Source of the DNA: Lujinxingia vulgaris | Lineage (GTDB): Bacteria > Myxococcota_A > Bradymonadia > Bradymonadales > Bradymonadaceae | Assembly: GCF_007997015.1 (NCBI RefSeq) | Contig: NZ_VOSM01000002.1 | Location: 1 to 64,000 of the forward strand | Length of the DNA stretch: 64,000 bases | Reading direction: 5' to 3' | Part shown: positions 25,298 through 34,225 of the stretch, in pieces | Layout: every line of letters starts with the position of its first letter | Position numbering within the stretch: the first letter of the stretch is position 1 | The notes under the pieces: generated by a model | Database searches by the model: none | What the model was told of the DNA's origin: nothing | What the model saw: only the letters and a program-made list of their open reading frames with translations | Translations under genes and position numbers: made by a program

Positions 25298-26629
25298 ATG
25301 ACGCAACAAACCACCGAGTTTCAAAGCGACGTTCTCAACGAACTCGCCTGGCGTGGATTTATCTACCAGCAGACCCACGAGGAGCTCGACGAAGAGCTCA
25401 GCAAGGGGCCGATGACCCTTTATTGCGGCTTTGATCCGACGGCGTCGTCGCTCCACGTGGGGAACCTGGTGAGCATCATGGGCCTTGCGCATTTCTACCG
25501 CCACGGCCACCGCCCCCTGGCGCTGGTGGGCGGGGCGACGGGGCTTATCGGCGACCCCTCGGGGCGCAGCACCGAGCGCAACCTGCTCGATGAGGCGACC
25601 TTGCAGGCCAACCTCGAGAGCATCGGCGCGCAGCTCGAGCGCGTGCTGGGCGCCTCACGCACGATGCACCGCTCGGAAGATGCGAAAGCCGGCGAGCCGG
25701 TGGCGATGGTGAATAACGCCGACTGGTTTAAGGAGTGGAGCTTTATCGACTTCTTGCGCGAGGTCGGAAAGCATTTTCGCGTCAATCAGATGCTGGCCAA
25801 AGATTCGGTGCGTGCGCGTCTTGAGGAGCGCGAGCAGGGCATCAGCTACACCGAATTTAGCTACATGCTGATTCAGGCCTACGACTTTTTGCACCTCAAC
25901 CAGAACGAGGGATGTCGCCTGCAGGTCGGCGGAAGCGACCAGTGGGGCAACATCACCGCCGGCGTCGACCTGACTCGCCGGCGCACCGGTGAGTCGACCT
26001 TTGGTCTGACCTTCCCGCTGATCACCTCGGCCGACGGCAAGAAGATCGGTAAGAGCTTAGGCGGCGCGGTCTACCTCGACGGGGAGATGACCAGCGCGTA
26101 CGCCTTCTACCAGTACTGGATCAACCAGGGGGACGCCGACTGCGGGCGTTTCCTGCGCCTGTTCACGTTTATGCCCCGCGAAGAGATCGAGGAGCTGGAG
26201 GCGAAGATCGACGCCGGTGAGAACCGCGGTGAGGTGCAGCAGCGGTTGGCGCGCGAGGTGACGACGCTGATTCACGGGGAAGAGGAGTGCGAAAAGGTCA
26301 TCCGCGCAAGCCGCATGCTCTTTGGCGAGAAGATCGAGGGGCTCAACGACCGCGACTTGCAGTCGATTTTTGCCGAGGTGCCCTCGACCGAAGTGGAGCG
26401 TGGGCGCCTGGTGGGCGGTGAGCTGGGGCTTCTGGACGCGCTGGTGGAGACGGGCCTGCAGAAGTCCAAGGGTCAGGCGCGCCGGCTGCTGGAGCAGGGC
26501 GGGGTCTACATCAACAATGAGCGCGTTGAAGACGTGAATAAAGTGCTTGGCGAGGAAGACCTGGCCAGCGAGTCGATGCTGGTGCTGCGCGCCGGCAAGA
26601 AGCGCTACCACGTGGTGCGTTTTGTGTGA
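25298..26629 (+). CDS. tyrS: Tyrosyl-tRNA synthetase
   Basis: This 443-aa class I synthetase attaches tyrosine to tRNA-Tyr. It has the 'CGFDPTASSLHVGNLV' start of the Rossmann core (HIGH-like HVGN), the tyrosine pocket stretch 'YDFLHLNQNEGCRLQVGGSDQWGNI', the KMSKS-like 'KIGKS' loop and a C-terminal S4 RNA-binding domain ('ARRLLEQGGVYINNERV'). ATG 25298 is chosen; an in-frame GTG at 25250 would add 16 residues of unlike composition. The 55-bp leader is unusually AT-rich for this genome and may hold a promoter, so tyrS may be transcribed independently of rny. Confidence 0.95.
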   Translation: MTQQTTEFQSDVLNELAWRGFIYQQTHEELDEELSKGPMTLYCGFDPTASSLHVGNLVSIMGLAHFYRHGHRPLALVGGATGLIGDPSGRSTERNLLDEATLQANLESIGAQLERVLGASRTMHRSEDAKAGEPVAMVNNADWFKEWSFIDFLREVGKHFRVNQMLAKDSVRARLEEREQGISYTEFSYMLIQAYDFLHLNQNEGCRLQVGGSDQWGNITAGVDLTRRRTGESTFGLTFPLITSADGKKIGKSLGGAVYLDGEMTSAYAFYQYWINQGDADCGRFLRLFTFMPREEIEELEAKIDAGENRGEVQQRLAREVTTLIHGEEECEKVIRASRMLFGEKIEGLNDRDLQSIFAEVPSTEVERGRLVGGELGLLDALVETGLQKSKGQARRLLEQGGVYINNERVEDVNKVLGEEDLASESMLVLRAGKKRYHVVRFV

Positions 26630-26634
26630 GTGCG

Positions 26635-26662
26635 CCCGAGTGAGTGAGCCCGAGTGAGTGAG
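26635..26662. repeat. Perfect tandem duplication of 14 bp at a start codon
   Basis: The unit cccgagtgagtgag occurs twice in tandem (26635-26648 and 26649-26662). The GTG start of the next gene (26654) lies in the second copy. The equivalent GTG in the first copy is 14 bp upstream and out of frame. Confidence 0.9.
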
Positions 26663-28603
26663 GCTGGCGCCGGCGAAGAGGGGGGCCAGAAGATCGCGCT
26701 GGCGCTGGCGCTGAGCGTAGTGCTCACGTTGTGGGTCGCGCTTTGCGAGCCGCCCCCGCGCGAGGCCATCGGGCGATTTCTGGGCGTTGTGGGGCTGAGC
26801 GCGTTCTTGCTGGGGTGGGGCGTGCGGGGGGGATGGACGTGGCTTAACGGGGGGCCACGCTGGCGCGGGGTGGCGGTGGTGCTGGCCGGCGCGATGGCGC
26901 TGCGCGTGGCGGCGTGGATGGCGCCGGTCTCGCTCTCGGATGATGTGTGGCGCTACGTGTGGGACGGGGCGATCGTGGCCGGCGGGGAGAACCCTTATGC
27001 CGAGACGCCGCGTGAGCGTGTGACGCGCCTGAAGGGGGAGCCGGATGACGCTGCGATCGATGCCGGGGAGGTGGGAAGGGCGTCGTCGTGGGCAGAGCTC
27101 AAGCGGCTGAACAGCCCGGATTACCACACGGTGTATCCGCCCGGGGCGCAGGCGGTCTTTGCTTCTGCCGAAGTCGTTGCGAGGTGGCTGGGGGGTGTAT
27201 CGGAGCGGTGGTTGCGCCTCTTCTTTGTGGTGGCCGATCTTCTGGCGGTGCTCCTGATCATGCGCGCGCTCATCGCGATGCGGCGCGCTGTGGGGTGGGC
27301 CACCCTCTACGGGTGGCATCCGCTTGTGGTGTGGGAGGTTGCCGGCGGTGGGCATACCGAGGCGCTGGCCGTGGGCCTGATGGTGGCGCTGGTGCTGATG
27401 CTGGGGCGCAGCGCTCCCTGGAAGATCGGGGTGGTGATCGGCCTGAGCGCCCTGGCCAAACTTACCTTTCTGATCGTGAGCCCGCTTGTGGGCGTGGCGC
27501 TGTGGCGGCGCGGGCGTTTTCGCGATGCGCTCATCGCTGCGGTGGTGGCAGTGGGCGTGCTTACGGCGGGCTATGCGCCCTTCTGGTTTGAAGACCTGAT
27601 CGCCAATCAGCAAAAAAGCGTGGCGCTTTATGCGGACGTGTTTTCGTTTGATGCGCCGCTTTACTACGCGGCGCGCTATCTTCTGGGCTACCGCGAAGGC
27701 GTCACCGAGCCGGTCACGCACGTGCTTTCGCCGACGTTGCAGCTGGCGACGATGCTGGCGATCGCGGTAGCCGCACTCTGGCAAAACGGCACCCGGGAGC
27801 GCCTGGCGTTGGCGATGGTGGTGGCATGGGGGGCGTATCTGGTGTTTAACCCGGTGCTGCATCCCTGGTACGCGCTGGGACTGCTGGCGGCGGCCGCGCT
27901 GGCCGGCGCCTGGTCGGTGAGCCTTGCGGGGCTCGGGCTGATGCTCTCGTATCTTTTTTATGTTCCGGCGGTGGGACGCCCCGAGGAGATTCTGGTGATG
28001 GTGGTGCAGAGTGTGTGGGCGGTAACAATGATCGGATGGCAGGCGGGCCCGAGGGCCATTGCGTGGGCGCTGCGCCGACGCGCAAAGACCAAGTTCAACG
28101 CCGTGCGCCCTTACCTTCGGCCTGGCGACAGGGTGCTCGACCTGGGGGCGGGGGAGGGCTTTGTGGGTGAGCTTGTGGCCGGGGCGGGCCACGAGGTGAT
28201 GTTGGCGGAGGTCGACGATCGCAACCGCACAGAACTTCCGATGGTCACCTACGATGGCGAGTCGTTGCCCCTGGACGATGATCAGTTTGACGTGGCGATC
28301 ATCGCCTACACCCTCCACCACGCTCGACGCCCCGATAAAGTGCTGGCGGAAACGTCGCGGGTGGCGCGTCGCCTGGTGATCCTGGAGACGGTCTATGAGC
28401 GGGAGTGGGATCGCAGGCTTGTGACCTTCCTCGATCACAGCGCGAACCGTCTGCGGGGGATGGCGCCCGAGCCCCTCGCGTTTGATCGGGTGGAGGGGTG
28501 GCTTGAGCGCCTTAATGCCCGGGGGATGAAGGTGCTCACCTGGCGGTGGCTCGGGCGCGGGGTGCATCGCCACGTAATCATCGTGGCGGAACGGGAGAGA
28601 TGA
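26654..28603 (+). CDS. GT-C-type glycosyltransferase fused to a SAM methyltransferase
   Basis: The first ~460 of 649 residues form a polytopic membrane protein resembling the GT87/DUF2029 (polyprenol-sugar-dependent mannosyltransferase-like) group. It has ~10 hydrophobic helices, 'SDDVWRYVWDGAIVAGGENPY' with the acidic pair after the first helices, and 'VYPPGAQAVF'. The last ~180 residues form a class I methyltransferase with motif I 'VLDLGAGEGF', motif IV-like 'FDVAIIAYTLHHARRPDKVL' and the UbiE-like order. The fusion suggests transfer and methylation of a sugar or lipid at the membrane, but the substrate is unknown. The start lies in a tandem repeat, 21 bp after tyrS. Confidence 0.82.
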   Translation: MSEAGAGEEGGQKIALALALSVVLTLWVALCEPPPREAIGRFLGVVGLSAFLLGWGVRGGWTWLNGGPRWRGVAVVLAGAMALRVAAWMAPVSLSDDVWRYVWDGAIVAGGENPYAETPRERVTRLKGEPDDAAIDAGEVGRASSWAELKRLNSPDYHTVYPPGAQAVFASAEVVARWLGGVSERWLRLFFVVADLLAVLLIMRALIAMRRAVGWATLYGWHPLVVWEVAGGGHTEALAVGLMVALVLMLGRSAPWKIGVVIGLSALAKLTFLIVSPLVGVALWRRGRFRDALIAAVVAVGVLTAGYAPFWFEDLIANQQKSVALYADVFSFDAPLYYAARYLLGYREGVTEPVTHVLSPTLQLATMLAIAVAALWQNGTRERLALAMVVAWGAYLVFNPVLHPWYALGLLAAAALAGAWSVSLAGLGLMLSYLFYVPAVGRPEEILVMVVQSVWAVTMIGWQAGPRAIAWALRRRAKTKFNAVRPYLRPGDRVLDLGAGEGFVGELVAGAGHEVMLAEVDDRNRTELPMVTYDGESLPLDDDQFDVAIIAYTLHHARRPDKVLAETSRVARRLVILETVYEREWDRRLVTFLDHSANRLRGMAPEPLAFDRVEGWLERLNARGMKVLTWRWLGRGVHRHVIIVAERER

Positions 28604-28686
28604 GCACAATCCTGGCTTTTTAACATTAAAGGCCAGGGCGTTCACGCATTGCGGTGGCGAGCGTGCGCTGGGTTGAGCAAGAAACA

Positions 28687-28720
28687 AAGAAACCGACTCA
28701 TGTGCATGAGTCGGTTTCTT
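28687..28720 (-). terminator. Terminator of the tRNA operon
   Basis: A perfect 15-bp inverted repeat (28687-28701 / 28706-28720) with a 4-nt loop starts 3 bp after the last tRNA. On the minus strand it ends in TTTCTT followed by TGTTTCTT. Confidence 0.85.
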
Positions 28721-28723
28721 GAG

Positions 28724-28796
<73 letters not shown>

Positions 28797-28878
28797 AATC
28801 AGCCCTCAAGGGGCTGAAGATCCTGCTATGTGGTGCTACGTGTTACAGACGTGGTCACGATGAAGCGGTGTGACCGAG

Positions 28879-28951
<73 letters not shown>

Positions 28952-28952
28952 G

Positions 28953-29025
28953 TGAGCCGTGGTGGGCTCGAACCACCGACCCGCAGATTAAAAGTCTGCT
29001 GCTCTACCAACTGAGCTAACGGCCC
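28953..29025 (-). tRNA. tRNA-Lys (anticodon TTT)
   Basis: The minus strand reads GGGCCGTTAGCTCAGTTGG..., with the anticodon stem-loop GCAGA-CTTTTAA-TCTGC and a GGTTCGAGCC T-arm. The acceptor stem is 7 bp with one G-U pair and the discriminator is A. No CCA is encoded. It is the first gene of the Lys-Glu-Glu operon, about 95 nt after the predicted start of transcription. Confidence 0.96.
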
Positions 29026-29125
29026 AACATGTTCGACAATCAACCGTGGTTGTTTGCCAAACCACCACCGGAGCTTGGTGTCTCCGGCTGTTTCGTTTCC
29101 GGGGTTTCCCCCGAAACGGAAGCTA

Positions 29126-29154
29126 TATCTACAGCTGCCCCCCCGGGGTGTCAA
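29126..29154 (-). promoter_or_regulatory. Strong promoter of the tRNA operon
   Basis: On the minus strand TTGACA (29154-29149), a 17-bp spacer (CCCCGGGGGGGCAGCTG) and TAGATA (29131-29126) form a near-consensus sigma70 promoter. An AT-rich block directly upstream of the -35 (29165-29194, containing ATAATTTTTGC and the inverted repeat aattat/ataatt) looks like an UP element. Confidence 0.85.
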
Positions 29155-29358
29155 CGGGTTTCTGCAAAAATTATCCGCTCAGAGCATAATTATTCCCGCG
29201 GAGTGTGGATTCGTAAATGATTTCAGGTGCTTAAGGTTAATGCTGTCCGGGCTGAGGGGGCCGGGGAGATGGGGATCATGCGTCTTGGGCCGATGTTTGA
29301 TAGGATCGCGAGCGCAGGGCCACCGGGCTTTGAGCGCGCAGGCGGGGGGAATGTGGCG

Positions 29359-29961
29359 ATGGCAACGGCGGCTTCAATCAAGGAGGTCTCGTTCTTCGAG
29401 CTTGCAGCGCGGTTGGAGATGGCACGTAGAAAACAAGGACGCTGGAGGGATCGACGCGACACGGTGACCGCACGTCGCAAACGCCGTCGTGTGCACCGTC
29501 GTGACTTTCCGGCGAGCCACTCCTATGTGCCGGCGCCTATTGACCCCAGGGTGGCCACGCGCGGAGTGCAGAGCAGGCTGCTGGGCGCAGCGGGGCTGGC
29601 CGCGCTCACCGTGGTCTGTGTGATGGCGGTGATCTTTGCCCCCGGGTTGTCGTACGATACGGCGTTTCTGCTGACGATGGGCACAGGCTCACTGGGCCTG
29701 GCCATCGCGTTGATCATGGGCGCGCGGCGCGAGGAGATCGTGCACGGCATCGCCCATGACTTGAGCGATGGTGCCGGCGAGCTGCCGGCGCCGCTGCGGC
29801 TGGACCTCCATGATCTGGGGGAGGACGGCTCGCTCAGGTTGGAGGGACCGGCCCAGCTCGATTCGGAGACCTGGAGCTGGGAGCTGGCAAACCCCGCCCC
29901 CGAAGAGCGGGTGTTTGCCGAGCGAGGCAAAGGTCCTCGGCCCCCTTACTCCCCGCGGTAG
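29359..29961 (+). CDS. Small hypothetical membrane protein
   Basis: The ~200-aa product starts with a charged N-terminal region rich in Arg ('[20 protein letters not shown]'). Two transmembrane helices follow (around '[19 protein letters not shown]' and '[19 protein letters not shown]'), then an acidic, mostly cytoplasmic-looking tail. I recognise no family. ATG 29359 with GGGGGGA 9 nt upstream is preferred; in-frame ATGs at 29269 and 29278 and a GTG at 29227 would give longer forms. Its end overlaps the end of queD by 16 bp in convergent orientation. Confidence 0.6.
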   Translation: MATAASIKEVSFFELAARLEMARRKQGRWRDRRDTVTARRKRRRVHRRDFPASHSYVPAPIDPRVATRGVQSRLLGAAGLAALTVVCVMAVIFAPGLSYDTAFLLTMGTGSLGLAIALIMGARREEIVHGIAHDLSDGAGELPAPLRLDLHDLGEDGSLRLEGPAQLDSETWSWELANPAPEERVFAERGKGPRPPYSPR

Positions 29962-30311
29962 ATGCAGCTCGACTCGCAGGTCTCGTGGATCTGCAGGCTG
30001 TGCAGCTGTGGCAGCACAGGCTTGATGCGCTCCCACATCCATCCGGCGAGCACCTCCGAGGTGGGGTTTTCGAGCCCTTCGATCTCATTGAGGTAATAAT
30101 GGTCGAGCTGCTCGACGATCAGCGGCTTTACCGCAGCCTTGATATCGCCATAGTCCAGAAGCCAGCCCATCTCAGGGTCGACCTCGCCGCGTACCGTCAC
30201 CGTGACGCGGTAGGAGTGGCCATGCAGGCGCTGGCACTTATGCCCTTCGGGCACGTTGGGGAGGCGGTGGGCGGCCTCAAAACGAAACTCTTTAACCAGC
30301 TCGACGATCAT
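29946..30311 (-). CDS. queD: 6-carboxytetrahydropterin synthase (QueD / PTPS family)
   Basis: The 121-aa protein makes 6-carboxytetrahydropterin from 7,8-dihydroneopterin triphosphate on the way to queuosine. The zinc histidines are H15 ('AAHRL'), H30 and H32 ('LHGHSY'), and the catalytic cysteine is C26 ('HKCQRLHGH'). The 'LDHYYLNE' and the glutamate of '[10 protein letters not shown]' follow, matching bacterial QueD length. ATG 30311 is chosen because the family begins '[12 protein letters not shown]'; an upstream extension to 30443 has no domain character. No other queuosine gene is adjacent. A tetrahydropterin-synthase role in another pterin pathway is possible. Confidence 0.92.
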   Translation of the reverse strand: MIVELVKEFRFEAAHRLPNVPEGHKCQRLHGHSYRVTVTVRGEVDPEMGWLLDYGDIKAAVKPLIVEQLDHYYLNEIEGLENPTSEVLAGWMWERIKPVLPQLHSLQIHETCESSCIYRGE

Positions 30312-30348
30312 AACTTTGGTCTGGGGCAGGGAGGGGAGGTTGGGGGCA

Positions 30349-30377
30349 TGGAGCCCGGGGCGCTTCTCGACTATAGT
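30349..30377. promoter_or_regulatory. Possible shared divergent promoter with palindromic -10
   Basis: The palindrome actatagt (30370-30377) offers a TATAGT -10 on both strands between divergent queD and the methyltransferase-MTHFR gene. The plus-strand -35 (TGGAGC, 30349-30354, 17-bp spacer) is poor. Confidence 0.4.
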
Positions 30378-30418
30378 GCCGGGCGCAGATCGCGCAGTCC
30401 GTAACGTAAGCCAGTGAT

Positions 30419-32347
30419 GTGAGTCAAATCCAGATGCAATCACCCTTTTTAAAGGCGCTCGCTGCCGGTCCCGTTGTCTTTGACGGCGCGATCGGTACGC
30501 AACTCTACGAACGCGGCATCTACATCAATAAGTCCTTTGATGACGCGAACCTCTCCCGGCCGGACCTTGTGGCGGCGGTGCACGCCGAATATTTGAGCGC
30601 GGGCGCCGAGGTGATCACGACCAACACCTTCTCGTCGAACCGCATCAAGCTCAAACGCCACGGGTTGGAGGAGCGTGCGGCCGAGATCGCGAGCGCCGGG
30701 GCGCGGATCGCCCGGGAGGTCGCCGGCGATCTGGCGCTGGTGGCCGGATCGGTGGGGCCGACCGGTCGCACCCCGACGATGCTCACCGAGCGCGAGCTCG
30801 AAGAGATGCGCGAGGCCTTTCGTGAGCAGATCACGGCGCTGGCCGAGGGCGGGGTCGATGTGATCGTGCTGGAGACCTTCCGTCAGCTGGCCGAAGTTCG
30901 CATGGCGCTTGAGGCTGCGCGCGAGGTCTGCGACCTGCCGGTGATCGCGCAGATGAGTTTTGACGGAGAGCGTCGCACAGGGGACGGCGCCGACCCCGAG
31001 CGGGTGGCGATGCTGCTGGCCGACTGGGGGGCCGACGTGGTGGGCGCCAACTGCATGGAGGGCCCGCACGTGCTCTACGACGTGGTCGTGGACATGCTCA
31101 GCTGCGGACTTCCGGTGATCGCCCAGCCCAACGCCGGCTACCCGCGCAAGGTCGATGAGCGCCTCGTTTATATGGCGACCCCCGAGTATTTCGGCGTGTA
31201 CGCGCGCCGCTTCTTTAAGGCGGGTGTGCGCCTGGTGGGGGGCTGCTGCGGCACGGGGCCGGAGCATATTCGTCAGGTCTCGGCGGCCGCGCGCATGCTG
31301 GGAGGGGGCCGCGCCAGCGTGGAGGTCAGCGCGGCGCGTATGCCCCGCGAGGAGGCCGAGCCGGAGCTTGCGCAGAGTCAGAAGGTGCCCACCCGGCTGG
31401 CCGAGAAGATTGAGGCGGCGCATCGCTCCCGGGCGGCCGGTGAGGCTGTGAGCCGCGAGAACTTCGTGGTGAGCGTGGAGGTCAATCCGCCCTCGGGGCT
31501 GCGCGCCGACCGCGCCATTGAGGCCGCGCGCATGCTCATTGAGGGGGGCGTCGATGTCATCAACATCGCCGACGGCCCGCGCGCCTCGGTGCGCATGGCC
31601 AACTGGGCGCTGGGGCGCATGCTCCAGGAGTCGCTCGATATTGAGGTGATTCTGCACCTGTGCGGCCGCGACCGAAACCTGCTCGGGCTGCAGTCGGACG
31701 TGCTGGCCTTTGAGGCGCTCGATCTGCGCAACCTGGTGGTGATCACCGGAGATCCTCCCAAGGTGGGCGATTATCCGCACGCCACGGCGGTCTTCGATCT
31801 GGATAGCGTGGGGATTCTGCGCATGATCAATAACTTCAACCGAGGCGTCGATCCGGCCGGAAAGCCCGTGGGCGATGCCACGGCGTTTTATTGTGCGTGT
31901 GGGGCCGAGCCGGCTGCCGCCGACTACGAGCGGGAGCTGCGCCGCCTGGAATTAAAGAAGGCCGCCGGCGCCCGTTTTGTGATGACGCAGCCTGTTTATG
32001 ATCCGGCGGTGCTCGATCGTTTCCTGGCCGACATCGCGCACCTCGATCTTCCGGTGCTGGTGGGGCTTTTGCCCCTGGCCAGCGCGCGAAACGCGGAGTT
32101 TTTGCATAATGAGGTGCCCGGCATGGCCGTGCCCCTGGAGGTGCGCGAGCGCATGCGCGCCGCTGGCACCGGGCAGGCCGCGCGCGCCGAAGGCGTGCGC
32201 ATCGCCCAGGAGACTCTGGAAGCCGTGGGCTCGCGGGTGACCGGTGCTTATATTATGCCGCCCTTCGGCCGCTATGAGGCCGCCCTTGAGATTTTGAGCT
32301 GTCTTCCCGGCTACGCCCAAACCCCGGCCACTGAGGAGGCGCGCTGA
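30419..32347 (+). CDS. Bifunctional homocysteine S-methyltransferase / methylenetetrahydrofolate reductase
   Basis: The 642-aa fusion has an N-terminal Hcy-binding TIM barrel (residues ~10-295: '[15 protein letters not shown]', 'VITTNTF', 'GANCME' and the zinc Cys pair '[11 protein letters not shown]'). A C-terminal FAD-dependent MTHFR barrel follows (~345-635: '[10 protein letters not shown]', 'LHLCGRDRN', '[12 protein letters not shown]', 'FVMTQPVYD'). This is the architecture of Bacillus YitJ. It would make 5-methyl-THF and use it, or another methyl donor, to form methionine. The cobalamin-binding parts of MetH are absent, so a separate B12 protein may be needed. Start GTG 30419; ATG 30434 is an alternative. 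It is followed by cysK after 19 bp. Confidence 0.93.
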   Translation: MSQIQMQSPFLKALAAGPVVFDGAIGTQLYERGIYINKSFDDANLSRPDLVAAVHAEYLSAGAEVITTNTFSSNRIKLKRHGLEERAAEIASAGARIAREVAGDLALVAGSVGPTGRTPTMLTERELEEMREAFREQITALAEGGVDVIVLETFRQLAEVRMALEAAREVCDLPVIAQMSFDGERRTGDGADPERVAMLLADWGADVVGANCMEGPHVLYDVVVDMLSCGLPVIAQPNAGYPRKVDERLVYMATPEYFGVYARRFFKAGVRLVGGCCGTGPEHIRQVSAAARMLGGGRASVEVSAARMPREEAEPELAQSQKVPTRLAEKIEAAHRSRAAGEAVSRENFVVSVEVNPPSGLRADRAIEAARMLIEGGVDVINIADGPRASVRMANWALGRMLQESLDIEVILHLCGRDRNLLGLQSDVLAFEALDLRNLVVITGDPPKVGDYPHATAVFDLDSVGILRMINNFNRGVDPAGKPVGDATAFYCACGAEPAAADYERELRRLELKKAAGARFVMTQPVYDPAVLDRFLADIAHLDLPVLVGLLPLASARNAEFLHNEVPGMAVPLEVRERMRAAGTGQAARAEGVRIAQETLEAVGSRVTGAYIMPPFGRYEAALEILSCLPGYAQTPATEEAR

Positions 32348-32366
32348 ACCAGCGCGCAAACACGCT

Positions 32367-33293
32367 ATGACGATTTATGAGAGCATCGTCGATCTGGTGG
32401 GAAAAACCCCGCTGATTCGCCTGAGCAAAGTCACCGGGGATTGCCCGGCCGAGATCGTGGGCAAGGCGGAGTTTTTTAACCCGCTGGGGAGCGTCAAAGA
32501 TCGCATCGGCGCAGCAATGGTCGCCGACGCCGAGCAACGCGGCGTGCTTGTGCCCGGCGGGCTGATTGTGGAGCCCACCAGCGGCAACACCGGCATCGCG
32601 CTGGCCTTTGTGTGCGCCTCAAAAGGCTACAAACTCGTGCTGACCATGCCCGACACCATGAGCCTGGAGCGGCGCACGCTGCTCAAGGCGCTGGGGGCCG
32701 AGCTTGTGCTCACCCCCGGCTCGCTGGGGATGCAGGGGGCGGTCGAGGAGGCCCGGCAGATGGTCGAGTCGACCCCGGGGGCGATCATGCTTCAGCAGTT
32801 TCAGAACTCTGCCAACCCGCAGATCCACGCCGAGACCACCGCCGACGAGATCTGGACCGACTGCCAGGGGCGCATCGACGCCATCGTCACCGGCGTGGGC
32901 ACCGGGGGCACCATCACCGGGGTCACGCGCACACTCAAAGAGCGAAACCCTCACTTTAAAGCCATCGCGGTAGAACCGACCGGAAGTCCGGTGCTCTCGG
33001 GAGGTGTGGCCGGGCCGCATAAAGTCCAGGGCATCGGCGCGGGCTTTGTGCCCGACATCTACGAGGAGGCGCTCATCGACGAGGTCCTCACCGTCGACGA
33101 TGACGAGGCCTTTGAGATGGCGCGGCGCCTGGCCTGTGAGGAGGGGCTTCTCGTAGGTATCAGCGCCGGAGCCAACGTGGCCGCAGCGATCCGCGTGGGG
33201 CGCCGCCCGGAGTTTGCGGGTAAGCGCATCGTGACGATGCTCTGCGACACCGGCGAGCGCTACCTCTCCACGCCTCTTTTCCGTGAGCTTTGA
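32367..33293 (+). CDS. cysK: Cysteine synthase (O-acetylserine sulfhydrylase)
   Basis: This 308-aa PLP enzyme makes L-cysteine from O-acetylserine and sulfide. The PLP lysine is K44 in 'NPLGSVKDR', the substrate loop is 'PTSGNTGIALA', and 'GVGTGGTITGV' binds the phosphate. The C-terminal 'CDTGERYLSTPLF' is typical of CysK. Its partner cysE follows 42 bp later, so the two steps of cysteine synthesis are co-transcribed with the methionine/MTHFR gene. Confidence 0.95.
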   Translation: MTIYESIVDLVGKTPLIRLSKVTGDCPAEIVGKAEFFNPLGSVKDRIGAAMVADAEQRGVLVPGGLIVEPTSGNTGIALAFVCASKGYKLVLTMPDTMSLERRTLLKALGAELVLTPGSLGMQGAVEEARQMVESTPGAIMLQQFQNSANPQIHAETTADEIWTDCQGRIDAIVTGVGTGGTITGVTRTLKERNPHFKAIAVEPTGSPVLSGGVAGPHKVQGIGAGFVPDIYEEALIDEVLTVDDDEAFEMARRLACEEGLLVGISAGANVAAAIRVGRRPEFAGKRIVTMLCDTGERYLSTPLFREL

Positions 33294-33335
33294 CGCCGGT
33301 CGCCCCCGTGGCTCAACCGCCGGCAGGACACCATC

Positions 33336-34178
33336 ATGAAGTTGAAACGCCCTCATCCCCGGCTCAGCGCCAGCCCTCCGGGCAACGAGCGCCGAGGCGT
33401 GCTGGGATTTTTTAAAGACGCCATCGAAGACATCCAGGCGGTGCGTCGCGGCGATCCGGCCGCGCGCACGCTGGCCGAGGTGGTCACCACCTACCCGGGC
33501 CTGCACGCGCTCTGGATGCACCGCCTCTCCCATCGCCTGTGGACGCACGGCCACCATCTGGGCGCGCGTATCCTCAGCCACTACAGCCGTCATCTCACCG
33601 GGGTGGAGATTCACCCCGGGGCGGTCATCGGCCGCCGGGTCTTTATCGATCACGGCATGGGCGTGGTGATCGGGGAGACCTCGGTGGTGGGCGACGATTG
33701 CCTGATCTACAAAGGTGTGGTGCTCGGTGGTACAAGCCTCAAGCGCACCAAACGCCACCCGACCATCGGCAAAGGGGTGACCATCGGCTCCAACGCCTGC
33801 ATCCTGGGCGCGGTCACCATCGGCGACGGCGCGCGCGTCGGCAGCGGCTCGGTGGTGGTTAAAGATGTGGAAGCCTGCGCCACGGTGGTGGGCATCCCGG
33901 GGCGAGTGGTCTCCAGGGAGGAGCGCAAGACGGTGGGGCCGCCGGACCTCGATCACGATCGTCTCCCCGACCCGATCCAGCGCATCGTGCGTGATCTTCT
34001 CGACCATATCGACAGCCTCTCCAACCGCCTGCACATCCTGGAGCAGCTCGTCGACTTAAGCCCCGAAGAGCTTGCCGAGAAGCTGGAGCGTCACGAACTT
34101 CAAGACGCCCTGGAGCAGGAGTTTTTGAAGGCCTACCAGGACGATGACGTCGAAGATGGCAACAAACCCGCCGGTTAA
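33336..34178 (+). CDS. cysE: Serine O-acetyltransferase
   Basis: The 280-aa enzyme makes O-acetylserine from serine and acetyl-CoA. It has the short N-terminal helical region ('FFKDAIEDIQAVRRGDPAAR') of the EpsC/short CysE type and a left-handed beta-helix with hexapeptide repeats ('IDHGMGVVIGET', 'VLGGTSLKRTKRHPTIGKGV', 'VVVKDV'). The active-site histidines lie in 'DHGMG' and 'RHPTIG'. About 70 extra C-terminal residues form a predicted charged helix ('LDHIDSLSNRLHILEQLVDL') and do not end in the Ile that docks into CysK, so a cysteine synthase complex of the E. coli kind is doubtful. Confidence 0.93.
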   Translation: MKLKRPHPRLSASPPGNERRGVLGFFKDAIEDIQAVRRGDPAARTLAEVVTTYPGLHALWMHRLSHRLWTHGHHLGARILSHYSRHLTGVEIHPGAVIGRRVFIDHGMGVVIGETSVVGDDCLIYKGVVLGGTSLKRTKRHPTIGKGVTIGSNACILGAVTIGDGARVGSGSVVVKDVEACATVVGIPGRVVSREERKTVGPPDLDHDRLPDPIQRIVRDLLDHIDSLSNRLHILEQLVDLSPEELAEKLERHELQDALEQEFLKAYQDDDVEDGNKPAG

Positions 34179-34225
34179 GGGCGATCCTCGTCCGCGCCGT
34201 GAGCGATACTTCTATGGGAGTGATG

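Noticed and set aside
26057-28687. An 876-codon open frame on the minus strand across tyrS and the glycosyltransferase gene.
   Set aside because: It runs opposite two recognised genes, has His/Arg/Pro-rich composition and no ribosome site.
29165-29194. On the minus strand TGAGCGGATAA matches a half of the E. coli lac operator.
   Set aside because: An 11-base match to one half-site is not enough; the block is better explained as an AT-rich UP element upstream of the tRNA promoter.
30312-30418. Possible SAM or SAH riboswitch before the methionine gene.
   Set aside because: The gap is only 107 nt and I could not find the conserved cores of known SAM or SAH riboswitches.
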